Shown here one piece after another: positions 43,904-52,215 of a stretch of DNA of 64,000 bases (positions within the stretch are counted from its first letter, which is position 1; the number at the start of each line of letters is the position of its first letter). The stretch is taken from NCBI RefSeq assembly GCF_014596575.1, contig NZ_NASZ01000005.1, forward strand, positions 1 to 64,000. Direction: 5' to 3'. The notes beneath the pieces were generated by a model. That model was given only the letters and a program-made list of their open reading frames with translations, was not told the origin of the DNA and ran no database searches. The DNA is from Flavobacterium pokkalii (GTDB lineage: Bacteria; Bacteroidota; Bacteroidia; Flavobacteriales; Flavobacteriaceae). The position numbers and the translations under genes are program-made.

Positions 43904-44689
43904 CTAAAAACCTCTTTGTCTTTTGGCTTCAAAAATTAAGATGGCGGCAGCAACCGAAACGTTCATACTGTCGATTTCGCCTTGCATTGGGATAATGATG
44001 TTTTGAGTAGCGGCATCACGCCATTCCTGAGTGAGTCCGGTGGCTTCGGTACCAACAACCAAAGCGGTCGGTTCGGTGAAATTTTGAGTGTGGTAACTGG
44101 TTGAATTTTGCAAAGTAGCGCAGTAGAAATTAATGTTTTTTTCTTTTAAAAAAGCGATAATTTCAGAGGTGCTTGCTGTTGCAATTTGATTGGTGAATAG
44201 ACAGCCCACACTGGAACGCACAATATTAGGGTTGTATAAATCGCTTTTTGGATTGGCAATAATTACGGCATCCAAATTGGCAGCATCGGCAGTTCTCAAA
44301 AGAGCACCGATGTTTCCTGGTTTTTCAGGAGCTTCGGCTACTAAAATTAACGGGTTTTCCGATAATTTTAAATCTGAAAGTTGTAAAGATTTGGATTGGG
44401 CTACAGCCAAAACACCTTCGGTGGTTTCGCGATAGCTTAGCTTTTGATAAACTTCTTTATTTATTTCTATAAAATCGGCATGAGGAGCTAATTTTTTAGC
44501 TTCGGTTTCGCTGCAAATTTCAGGGTAAAATAAAAGAGTCTGAATTTTGTAATGTCCTTTTATGGCTAATGAAATTTCGCGAACGCCTTCAATTAAAAAA
44601 GTGCCGGTTTGTTTTCTGTTTTTGGCTTTTTCCTGTAATAATACTAAAGATTTTATGAATGGATTTTGAATGGATGTAATTTGTTTCAA
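43904..44689 (-). CDS. TrmH-family (SpoU) RNA 2'-O-methyltransferase
   Basis: The 261-residue protein has an N-terminal substrate-binding domain (ITSIQNPFIKSLVLLQEK...TGTFLIEGVREI). The SPOUT catalytic domain follows, with motif 1 EAPEKPGNIGALLRTADAAN, motif 2 VVGTEATGLTQ and motif 3 IPMQGEIDSMNVSVAAAIL. It methylates a ribose 2'-OH of tRNA or rRNA; the site is unknown. The start is TTG at 44689, since no ATG is in frame nearby and a stop codon (TAG) lies three codons upstream. Confidence 0.9.
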   Translation of the reverse strand: MKQITSIQNPFIKSLVLLQEKAKNRKQTGTFLIEGVREISLAIKGHYKIQTLLFYPEICSETEAKKLAPHADFIEINKEVYQKLSYRETTEGVLAVAQSKSLQLSDLKLSENPLILVAEAPEKPGNIGALLRTADAANLDAVIIANPKSDLYNPNIVRSSVGCLFTNQIATASTSEIIAFLKEKNINFYCATLQNSTSYHTQNFTEPTALVVGTEATGLTQEWRDAATQNIIIPMQGEIDSMNVSVAAAILIFEAKRQRGF

Positions 44690-44719
44690 GAGATTCTAAA
44701 TTTTAGTATTTACGGTATT

Positions 44720-45403
44720 TTAAACGGTTCTTTGAACGACTTCGAAAATTTTAGAATCTTCGCATTTTAGTGTTTTTGAAGGGAATTTCATTAATAGGGC
44801 ATAGTCGTGAGTAGCCATAATGATGGTTTTTCCGTTAGCATTGATTTTTTTCAAAACATCCAAAACTTCCACGCTGGTTTGCGGATCTAAGTTTCCTGTA
44901 GGTTCGTCGGCTAAAATAAGTTCCGGGTCGTTTAATAAGGCTCTCGCAATGGCAACACGTTGTTGTTCTCCGCCGGAAATTTGGTGTGGCATTTTTTGAG
45001 CGTAATTTTTCATACCTACTTTGTCCAAAACTTCTTCAATCTTGCGATCCATTTCGTTTTTGTCAGTCCATCCGGTTGCTTTAAGTACAAAAAGCATATT
45101 GTCTTTGATGGAACGATCCGGTAAAAGTTTGAAATCCTGAAAAACTATCCCGATTTTACGTCTTAAAAACGGAATGTCGTTTTCTTTAAGGGTTTCTAAA
45201 TCAAAGTCAACAATGTGTCCCTGGCCTTCTGTTAGTGGTAAATCGGCGTAAAGGGTTTTCATTAAACTACTTTTTCCGGAACCTGTTTTTCCAATGATGT
45301 AAAGGAACTCTCCGTGATTTACTTCGAGATTAACATTTGATAAAACTACTTTATCTTCCTGATAAATGGTTGCGTTTTTTAATGACAGTACAGCTTGAGA
45401 CAT
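44720..45403 (-). CDS. ftsE: cell-division ATP-binding protein FtsE
   Basis: The 227-residue ABC ATPase has Walker [10 protein letters not shown], the segment [14 protein letters not shown], signature [17 protein letters not shown] and Walker [14 protein letters not shown]. The overall match is to FtsE, the partner of FtsX that controls peptidoglycan hydrolases at the septum. FtsX is not adjacent, so it must be encoded elsewhere. I chose MSQAVLS (45403); a start at 45412 adds three residues. TACTTTTA in the upstream gap resembles a -7 element. Confidence 0.88.
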   Translation of the reverse strand: MSQAVLSLKNATIYQEDKVVLSNVNLEVNHGEFLYIIGKTGSGKSSLMKTLYADLPLTEGQGHIVDFDLETLKENDIPFLRRKIGIVFQDFKLLPDRSIKDNMLFVLKATGWTDKNEMDRKIEEVLDKVGMKNYAQKMPHQISGGEQQRVAIARALLNDPELILADEPTGNLDPQTSVEVLDVLKKINANGKTIIMATHDYALLMKFPSKTLKCEDSKIFEVVQRTV

Positions 45404-45540
45404 AGTTAACATTTGTTTATGGTGTAAAAGTAATTATCAATTATGAAATAGCAATATCAATTGTTGGTTTTTTATGTCCTGTTAAAAGATTTGTTCATAA
45501 TAAAAGCTGATTGTATAACGTTATAAAGCCTGTAATATGA

Positions 45541-45548
45541 TATATTTG
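45541..45548 (+). promoter_or_regulatory. -7 element of the TPR gene
   Basis: TATATTTG matches TAnnTTTG and lies 20 bases before the start codon. The nearest upstream TTG is too far for a standard -33. Confidence 0.5.
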
Positions 45549-45568
45549 AAGAATAAAAAATAGAAAAA

Positions 45569-48500
45569 ATGCGCAAATTTTCCTGGCTACTCTTTTTATT
45601 GGTTTTAGCCAAAACCAATTCGCTTTCGGCACAAGAATCATCCATATATACCAGTAAACTAAAAGAATTTGACAGAGCGGTTTCTTTGTACAAAGACAAT
45701 CAGTACGCCTCGGCACAATATCTTTTTGAAAAAGTAAAAGCAACTACTCAGAACGAGGAAACCAGATCCGACTGCACCTATTATGATGCCAGTTGTGCGG
45801 TTCGTTTGGGTCATGCCAATGCGGATGTTTTGATGGAATCTTTTTTAGAAACTTACCCAACAAGTTCTAAAAGCAATCAGGCTTATACCGAAGTGGCACA
45901 TTATTATTTCAATCAGGGAAATTATAAAGAAGCGCTGCGCTGGTTTGAAAAAACCGATGAAAGTCAGTTAAGTGCAAAAGATAAAGACCGTTTTAATTTT
46001 CAAAAAGGGTACAGTCTTTTTAATTCCAATGATAAAAAAGAGGCTTCGAAATATTTCAATAAGGTGCTGAACTCTGAAACTTATGGGCCTCAGGCTAAAT
46101 ATTATATGGGCTTTATGGCTTATGAAGGAGATAATTATCAGGAAGCTAATAAATATTTTGATCAGGTAGCCACTGATGAAAAATATGCTGAAAAGTTATC
46201 CTACTATCAGGCGGATATGAGTTTTAAATCCGGGAATTTTGAGAAAGCCATCGAGCAGGGACAAAAAGCAATGGCAAAATCAACTCCTGCTGAAAAATCA
46301 GAATTGAATAAAATTATAGGTGAAAGCTATTTTAACCTAAAAAAATACAACGAAGCGATTCCGTATTTGGTTGCCTACAAAGGCAAAAGAGGAAAATGGA
46401 ATAATACCGATTATTACCAATTAGGTTACGCTTACTACAAGCAAAATGATTACGAAAATGCTATAGCACAGTTCAATAAAATCATTGGAGGGAAAGACGG
46501 CGTGGCACAAAATGCCTATTATCATTTGGGAGAAAGTTATTTGAAACTAAACCAAAAACAGCAGGCTTTGAATGCTTTTAAAAATGCTTCCGAAATGGCT
46601 TTTGATGCAGCTATTCAGGAAGATGCATATTTGAATTATGCCAAATTGAGTTATGAATTAGGAAATTCTTATCAAAGTGTGCCTTCGGTGTTGTTAGGTT
46701 TTATCAATAAATATCCAAATAATCCAAATCGTTCTGTAGTAGAAAAATTATTGATTGACTCTTATATTTCGTCTAAAAACTACAAAGAAGCTTTGACTTT
46801 GTTAGAAAAAAATAAAAGTCCTGAAAACAGACTGGCTTACCAAAAAGTGACGTTCTACAGAGGGTTGGAATTGTACACTGACAGAGATTATGATACGGCT
46901 TTGCAAATGTTTCAAAAATCGCTTGCTAATACAAGTGATGCACAGTTTACTGCCAGAGCTACTTTCTGGAAAGGAGAAACCGAGTATGTGTTGAATGATT
47001 ATAATAAATCCTTGTTGAGTTTCAAACAATTTGTTGGAATGGCTGCAGCAGCATCGACTCCGGAATATAAAAACAGCAGTTATAATGTGGCTTATGCTTA
47101 TTTTAAATTGAAAGAATACGATGCGGCCGGAGATGCTTTTCAAAAATTTATCGATAAGGTAAAAGATGATAAAGTTAGAATTACCGATGCTTATTTGCGT
47201 TTAGCTGATTGTCGATTTGTGACTTCGAAATACTGGCCGGCTATGGATGCTTACAATAAAGTTATCGAATTGAAAAGCGTTGATGCTGATTATGCTTATT
47301 ATCAAAAAGCCTTGTGTTATGGTTTTGTTTCCAGAAACGACAGAAAAATTGAAGACCTGAACATTTTTATTCAAAACTATCCTAAATCAAGTTACCGTGA
47401 TGATGCTTTGTTCGAATTAGGGAATACTTATGTGGCGACCGACAAGCAGGATTCAGCCTTGAAAACTTATGATAAATTAATAGCAGAATATAAAACTGGT
47501 GCTTTTACTTCGAGAGCTATTTTGCGTCAGGGATTGGTTTATTATAATTCCGACAGAAGTTCGGAAGCTTTGATGAAATTTAAAAAAGTAGCCGCCGAAT
47601 ATCCAAAAACACCGGAAGCCTTAGAAGCGGTGGCAACTGCAAGATTGATTTATGTGGATAGCGGAAAAGTAGGCGAATATGCTACCTGGGTAAAAACTTT
47701 AGATTTCGTTGCGGTTACCGATGCTGATTTGGACAACGATACTTTTGAATCGGCCATGAAACAATTTGATCAAAATAATACTACTCAGGCGATTTCAGGA
47801 TTCAGAGCTTATATTTCGAGTTTTCCAAACGGAATTCACGCTTTGAAAGCTAATTTTTATTTGGCTCAGGCTTATTTTGCCGAAGGACAAAAAGACAAAG
47901 CGGTGCCTAATTACGAATATGTAGTTAATGAACCAAGAAATGAATTTACCGAACAATCCTTAACCCGATTAGGGCAAATTTTATTGAGCGGTAGTTCGAA
48001 AGAAAAGGCGATTCCGGTGTTATTGCGTTTGGAAAATGAAGCCGATTTGTATCAAAATAAGGTTTTTGCACAATCGAATTTGATGAAATGTTATTACGAG
48101 AAAAAGGATTTCTCAAATGCGGTGGTGTATGCTGATAAGGTTTTGTCAAATCCAAAAACAGATGATAATGTAAAAAGTGATGCGCAAATTATCATCGCGC
48201 GTTCGGCTATGCAAACCGGAGATGAATCTAAAGCTAAAGCGGCTTATGCCAAAGTACTTCCAATAGCCAAAGGGGAATTGGCAGCCGAAGCTTTGTATTA
48301 CGATGCTTATTTTAAAAACAAAGAAGGAAAATTTGAGGCTTCGAATACTTCGGTTCAGAAATTAGCGAAGAGTTATGCTACTTATCGTTATTACGGTGCC
48401 AAAGGTTTGGTTTTGATGGCTAAAAACTTTTACGGATTGAAAGATAGTTTTCAGGCAACTTATATTTTGGATAGTGTGATTCAGAATTTTTCAGATTATC

Positions 48501-48580
48501 CGGATGTGGTTGCTGAGGCACAAACAGAGTTGAGTGCTATAAAAGCAGAAGAAGCTAAAACGAATTCGTCGGTTAGATAA
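45569..48580 (+). CDS. large exported tetratricopeptide-repeat protein
   Basis: The 1003-residue protein has an export signal (MRKFSWLLFLLVLAKTNSLSAQ) and then TPR helices over nearly its whole length. Examples are KYYMGFMAYEGDNYQEANKYFDQ, YYQLGYAYYKQNDYENAIAQFNKI and DDALFELGNTYVATDKQDSALKTY. Repeats of about 34-37 residues form a long superhelix for protein binding. It is followed by a beta-barrel gene whose start is about 125 bases on. The pair is typical of flavobacteria, but I do not know its role. No lipobox is seen. Confidence 0.88.
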   Translation: MRKFSWLLFLLVLAKTNSLSAQESSIYTSKLKEFDRAVSLYKDNQYASAQYLFEKVKATTQNEETRSDCTYYDASCAVRLGHANADVLMESFLETYPTSSKSNQAYTEVAHYYFNQGNYKEALRWFEKTDESQLSAKDKDRFNFQKGYSLFNSNDKKEASKYFNKVLNSETYGPQAKYYMGFMAYEGDNYQEANKYFDQVATDEKYAEKLSYYQADMSFKSGNFEKAIEQGQKAMAKSTPAEKSELNKIIGESYFNLKKYNEAIPYLVAYKGKRGKWNNTDYYQLGYAYYKQNDYENAIAQFNKIIGGKDGVAQNAYYHLGESYLKLNQKQQALNAFKNASEMAFDAAIQEDAYLNYAKLSYELGNSYQSVPSVLLGFINKYPNNPNRSVVEKLLIDSYISSKNYKEALTLLEKNKSPENRLAYQKVTFYRGLELYTDRDYDTALQMFQKSLANTSDAQFTARATFWKGETEYVLNDYNKSLLSFKQFVGMAAAASTPEYKNSSYNVAYAYFKLKEYDAAGDAFQKFIDKVKDDKVRITDAYLRLADCRFVTSKYWPAMDAYNKVIELKSVDADYAYYQKALCYGFVSRNDRKIEDLNIFIQNYPKSSYRDDALFELGNTYVATDKQDSALKTYDKLIAEYKTGAFTSRAILRQGLVYYNSDRSSEALMKFKKVAAEYPKTPEALEAVATARLIYVDSGKVGEYATWVKTLDFVAVTDADLDNDTFESAMKQFDQNNTTQAISGFRAYISSFPNGIHALKANFYLAQAYFAEGQKDKAVPNYEYVVNEPRNEFTEQSLTRLGQILLSGSSKEKAIPVLLRLENEADLYQNKVFAQSNLMKCYYEKKDFSNAVVYADKVLSNPKTDDNVKSDAQIIIARSAMQTGDESKAKAAYAKVLPIAKGELAAEALYYDAYFKNKEGKFEASNTSVQKLAKSYATYRYYGAKGLVLMAKNFYGLKDSFQATYILDSVIQNFSDYPDVVAEAQTELSAIKAEEAKTNSSVR

Positions 48581-48585
48581 AGTTA

Positions 48586-48700
48586 GAAAAAGAAAATAGA
48601 AGCTAGAAAATAGAAAAAAGAAGTAACAAAATATTGAATTGACGTTTAGTCTTTATTCTATATTCTTTTCTCTCTTTTCTTCTCAAATAAATAAAACAAG
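48586..48700. repeat. AGAAAATAGAA/TTCTATTTTCT inverted repeat
   Basis: AGAAAATAGAAGCTAGAAAATAG (from about 48591) and TTCTATATTCTTTTCTCTC (from about 48656) are imperfect inverted partners. They fill the gap between the TPR and beta-barrel genes. It is part of the general wealth of intergenic repeats here. Confidence 0.5.
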
Positions 48701-48704
48701 AAAT

Positions 48705-50459
48705 ATGAAATTCAATTTCCAAAATAAAATAATAACAAGTCTGTTTTTGATGGTTTTGCAATTTTCTTTTGCTCAAAAGAAAAATACAAACATTGGTTCA
48801 GAAGAAGTAAATATTGTTAAACCGTATACACCTACCGTTTCGGATGCATCCAAAATTCAGGAATCACCGGTTTTGGATGATGAAGGAAATGCGAAGAAAG
48901 AAACCATCAAGTATTCCATTTTTTCATTTCCGGTAGCTTCTACTTTTACACCTGCTAAAGGAAAAGCGGAAGATGTGGAGAAGGAGGCTAAAGAAAAGTT
49001 TTATAACAATTATGCGACTATTGCCGGAGGAAATTATGGTCATCTGAATGCCGAATTATTTGTTAATCAGGACTTGGAAAATAATGATTATGTAGGTGGA
49101 ATGTTTCGTCATTTTTCTTCTCAGGGTGGTATCAATAATGTGACATTGGATAACTGGTTTTACGATACGGCTTTGGATGCTTTTTATGGTGCTAATTATG
49201 ATAAAATGTCCTGGAATGTTGATTTAGGTTATCAAAATCAGGTGTACAATTGGTATGGTTTGCCAATGGATTTCGGGAGTTCGTTAAGTACAGCTGACAG
49301 AAATACTTTGATTGGGAATATTGATTCGAAACATTCGTATAACGGCATTTCTTTAGGAGGAAAAATGCAGTTTTATGAAGGTGCTTTTAAAGAGCTTTCT
49401 TTGAAATACAAACATTTTGCCGATAGTTTTGATTCGTCTGAGAATCGTTTTTATATCAAACCTTCTTTGCGATTTGATGTTTCGGACCAATTTGTGAAAA
49501 CCGATATTATCGTGGATTATGTGGGCGGAAGTTTTGCTAAAAATTATGAAAATACGAATACGGAGAAGCTGAAATATGGTTTTACCAATATTGGAATCGC
49601 ACCAAGTTTAAATTTACAGGAAAATGGTTGGGATGTAAATTTAGGAGTGAAATTATTTTATAGTATGGACAGAGAAGGGAGTGATAACCGATTTTTAATC
49701 TATCCAAATATTAATGTTTCTTATCCGGTTGTGGAGGATTTGATGATTTTTTATGCTGGTGCCGAAGGGAATTTGGAGCAAAACTCTTATAGTGATTTTG
49801 TAAGCGAAAATCCGTTTTTGTCTCCTGCTTTAGGTGTTTCTCCAACGGATAAACAATATGATATTTTTGCCGGGCTAAAAGGAAAATTAGCTTCCAGTGT
49901 GAGTTATAATTTACGTGGTTCTTATGTTAATGAACGCAATAAAGCCTTGTACAGAAGCAATGATTATACGGAGAATGTGGCTAATGAAGATTATGCTTTT
50001 GGAAATTCTTTTCAGGTGATTTATGACGATGTGCGTACTTTTAGATTTTCGGGAGATTTGAAAGCCGATTTTTCTCAAAATGTAAGTTTTGGAATTGGAG
50101 GGACTTTCAGCAGCTACAAGAACAGTGTGGAGCAGGAAGCCTGGAATTTACCAACAGTTGAAGTGAATTCGTCATTGGATTTTAATATTACGCCAAAATG
50201 GTATGCGGGTGCAAAGGTGTTTTATGTAGGTGAAAGAAAAGATATGCAAAGCAATACCGATTTAGTTTCCGAAGAAACTCCTGTGAAATTAGGAAGTTAT
50301 TTTGATTTGAATTCGCATGTGGGTTATAAGTACAATTCGCAGTTAACCGGATTTTTGAAATTGAATAATATGACGAATAAATCCTATCAAAAATGGATGA
50401 ATTATCCGGTTCAGGGATTTCAGGTTTTGGTGGGTGTGAATTATAAATTTGATTTTTAG
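48705..50459 (+). CDS. outer-membrane beta-barrel protein (TonB-receptor-like, no plug)
   Basis: I start at the ATG at 48705, giving 584 residues that begin with an export signal (MKFNFQNKIITSLFLMVLQF) and mature after FAQ. An upstream frame from 48639 would precede the signal with repeat-encoded sequence. A conserved N-terminal segment, SEEVNIVKPYTPTVSDA, is followed by barrel strands up to VGVNYKFDF, with a terminal Phe as needed for barrel assembly. No plug domain is seen. Its link to the TPR gene suggests one export or envelope complex. Confidence 0.85.
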   Translation: MKFNFQNKIITSLFLMVLQFSFAQKKNTNIGSEEVNIVKPYTPTVSDASKIQESPVLDDEGNAKKETIKYSIFSFPVASTFTPAKGKAEDVEKEAKEKFYNNYATIAGGNYGHLNAELFVNQDLENNDYVGGMFRHFSSQGGINNVTLDNWFYDTALDAFYGANYDKMSWNVDLGYQNQVYNWYGLPMDFGSSLSTADRNTLIGNIDSKHSYNGISLGGKMQFYEGAFKELSLKYKHFADSFDSSENRFYIKPSLRFDVSDQFVKTDIIVDYVGGSFAKNYENTNTEKLKYGFTNIGIAPSLNLQENGWDVNLGVKLFYSMDREGSDNRFLIYPNINVSYPVVEDLMIFYAGAEGNLEQNSYSDFVSENPFLSPALGVSPTDKQYDIFAGLKGKLASSVSYNLRGSYVNERNKALYRSNDYTENVANEDYAFGNSFQVIYDDVRTFRFSGDLKADFSQNVSFGIGGTFSSYKNSVEQEAWNLPTVEVNSSLDFNITPKWYAGAKVFYVGERKDMQSNTDLVSEETPVKLGSYFDLNSHVGYKYNSQLTGFLKLNNMTNKSYQKWMNYPVQGFQVLVGVNYKFDF

Positions 50460-50460
50460 T

Positions 50461-50630
50461 ATTTTAGTTTTAAACGCAAAGTTTAAAAAGATTTAACCGC
50501 AAAGTTATTTAAGATAGCTTTGCGGTTATTTTTTTGCCACAGATTTATGATTTAAAAGATTATCTTTTTTGTTTTTAAGCTTAGTGAGCTTTGCGAAACC
50601 TTTGTGTTCTTTGCGGTTGAAAAAATGAAA
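50461..50630. repeat. CGCAAAG/CTTTGCG repeat block
   Basis: The 170-base gap holds several copies of the words CGCAAAG and CTTTGCG (near 50475, 50498, 50518, 50591 and 50610) and a GCCACAGATT fragment at 50536. One pair forms the terminator. The rest looks like the housekeeping repeat found in other flavobacterial gaps. Confidence 0.55.
50495..50537 (+). terminator. terminator after the beta-barrel gene
   Basis: AACCGCAAAG pairs with CTTTGCGGTT across a 13-base loop, followed by ATTTTTTT. The same CCGCAAAG word recurs nearby (50475, 50610). Confidence 0.8.
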
Positions 50631-50633
50631 GAA

Positions 50634-51179
50634 TTACTCTGTAAACGGAATCGCAACTCGGGTTTTGTCCCAGCCTAAGTTTAAAATCATTCCGTTATCG
50701 GCTTTGGTGAAAACCATCGAAAAAGCTTCTAAAGCATCTTCTGCCTGGGTTACCGGAACGTTTAATCGGGCGACATCATTGGCTTCTTTATAGCTGTATG
50801 CTCCCCAAATATTAACGTCTTTGTTTATAATAACTGTCCATTCTTTTTCATTTGGAATGGTATATAAAGAATAAGTTCCCGTTTTAATTTTTGTTTTTCC
50901 AAGAGTAACATCTTTATTGAAAGTGATTTCGGTAGCTTCGTTAGCGCCGGTACGCCAAACTTTTCCGGCAGGAGCCAATTCGCTTAAAGAACGACCTTTT
51001 AATTGTGGGCGGCTATAAATCACTTTGGCTGTTTTTACAGGGATTTTGTAGTCGTTAGGGTAAGAAGCAATGTCCATTGGACTTTTATCTAAACCGGGGA
51101 ATTTTTGTGCCTGAGTAGTTGTGGTCAAAAATAATAAAGCACCAAAAGCGATAGTGGAAATGAATTTTAATTTTTTCAT
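50634..51179 (-). CDS. DUF2911 domain-containing exported protein
   Basis: The 181-residue protein has a signal peptide (MKKLKFISTIAFGALLFLTTTTQAQ) and the DUF2911 domain. It contains IYSRPQLKGRSLSELAPAGKVWRTGANEATEITF and GTYSLYTIPNEKEWTVIINK. The family is widespread in Bacteroidota; its function is unknown and a periplasmic beta-sandwich is likely. It lies between the repeat block and a divergent GreA-like gene. Confidence 0.92.
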   Translation of the reverse strand: MKKLKFISTIAFGALLFLTTTTQAQKFPGLDKSPMDIASYPNDYKIPVKTAKVIYSRPQLKGRSLSELAPAGKVWRTGANEATEITFNKDVTLGKTKIKTGTYSLYTIPNEKEWTVIINKDVNIWGAYSYKEANDVARLNVPVTQAEDALEAFSMVFTKADNGMILNLGWDKTRVAIPFTE

Positions 51180-51298
51180 AATACTTTTAAACGTTAGATT
51201 AATAATAGAATGTTTACGAAGTTAATTAAAAATGTGTTAGCTTTTTGGGTTCGAAATTTTAAATCCGACTGAAAAAGTGGAATATTGTGATAATGCAT

Positions 51299-51306
51299 TA
51301 AATTTG
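51299..51306 (+). promoter_or_regulatory. -7 element of the GreA-like gene
   Basis: TAAATTTG matches TAnnTTTG. It lies 28 bases before the ATG at 51335, which supports that start over the TTG at 51314. Confidence 0.5.
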
Positions 51307-51334
51307 CAGACGCTTGGCTAAAAAAAAACTTCAG

Positions 51335-51784
51335 ATGACTTTCAAACAAAAAATACATCACTATTATTCCCGAATGGTAGAAGATCGGATTGATGCTTTT
51401 CGTGATATGATTTCGGCTTTAACTGAAGATTCTAAAAATGATGCTAAAGGTTCGGCTGGTGATAAACACGAAACGGCTTTGTCGATGATGCATCTGGAAC
51501 AGGAAAAATTCAATACAAAACTGCGTGAAGTTCTCGAGCAAAAAGCAGTTTTAGACAAAATTGATGCTTCGATAAATGCAAAAACAATTGTTTTAGGAAG
51601 TTTGGTAAAAGCGAACGGGATTTTTTTATATGTTTCATTGGCTTTGCCAAAAATAAATATAGAAGGAATTAATGTGATTGCCTTGTCTCCGCAATCGCCA
51701 TTGGGAAATAAATTGATGGGAAATGCAGTAGGATTTACTTTCGAAATTAACGGAACAAAGTATTTAATTGAGAGTGTGGACTGA
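51335..51784 (+). CDS. GreA/GreB-like protein (often misnamed 3-oxoacyl-ACP synthase)
   Basis: The protein has 149 residues from the ATG at 51335. It begins MTFKQKIHHYYSRMVEDRI, then DAKGSAGDKHETALSMMHLEQEKF. This helical part with the GDKxE(T/A) motif, followed by a compact C-terminal domain (IVLGSLVKANGIFLYVS...SPLGNKLMG), resembles transcription elongation factor GreA/GreB. Bacteroidota homologues often carry an erroneous fatty-acid label. A role at RNA polymerase is plausible but unproven. It is a single gene. Confidence 0.8.
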   Translation: MTFKQKIHHYYSRMVEDRIDAFRDMISALTEDSKNDAKGSAGDKHETALSMMHLEQEKFNTKLREVLEQKAVLDKIDASINAKTIVLGSLVKANGIFLYVSLALPKINIEGINVIALSPQSPLGNKLMGNAVGFTFEINGTKYLIESVD

Positions 51785-51944
51785 TAGGATGTGGTAAATC
51801 AATTGTTTTTCTAAGAAAGAATGTGAGAAACTTGAATTTTTCTTGCGAATTCTCACGGAAATCCTTAAGAAAAAAATAGGAATCCCTAATAAAACTTTTT
51901 AATTTAGCCGCCCTAAAAGTTTGACTTTAAAACGAATTAAAATT

Positions 51945-52214
51945 ATGAGTAAAATAATGACAGTCGACGTCTTGTCGAGTATTAAAGGAGCGCAGCCTTC
52001 GGAGAGCGTGAACCAGTTGTTTGAGGTGATTAAAAATGCACAGCCATCAAATGAGAATTCCTTAAATAATGTCAATCATAATTGTATTTCGGTTGGAGAT
52101 TTAAGAGAAGATGTGGTGGTAGAAAGTTCGGCTATTGAAAAACAAATTATTATCGAAAACTTCCCGAACAAGAAAAATGGATTTTTAGTGGTTGCTAAAG
52201 TTATAGAAGGATAA
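51945..52214 (+). CDS. cryptic GatC-like subunit of the Asp/Glu-tRNA amidotransferase
   Basis: The 89-residue protein stands exactly where gatC is expected, one base before gatA. Its last 35-40 residues (LREDVVVESS...NFPNKKNGFLVVAKVIE) align with the C-terminal part of GatC, whose pattern is L/M-REDE-x-x-x-S followed by NAP-x-x-x-x-GF/Y-x-VP-x-V/I-(L/I)-E/D. The N-terminal helical half (about 1-45) does not resemble classical GatC. I start at 51945 (MSKIMTVD); the ATG at 51957 is also possible. GatC joins GatA to GatB. Confidence 0.65.
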   Translation: MSKIMTVDVLSSIKGAQPSESVNQLFEVIKNAQPSNENSLNNVNHNCISVGDLREDVVVESSAIEKQIIIENFPNKKNGFLVVAKVIEG

Positions 52215-52215
52215 A

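Noticed and set aside
51230..51265. GGTTCGAAATTTTAAATCC, like a tRNA T-arm.
   Set aside because: No acceptor, D or anticodon stem can be made around it. I found no tRNA or rRNA in the window.
51314..51334. TTG start for the GreA-like protein.
   Set aside because: The -7 element at 51299-51306 leaves too little room, and the ATG at 51335 fits the family start.
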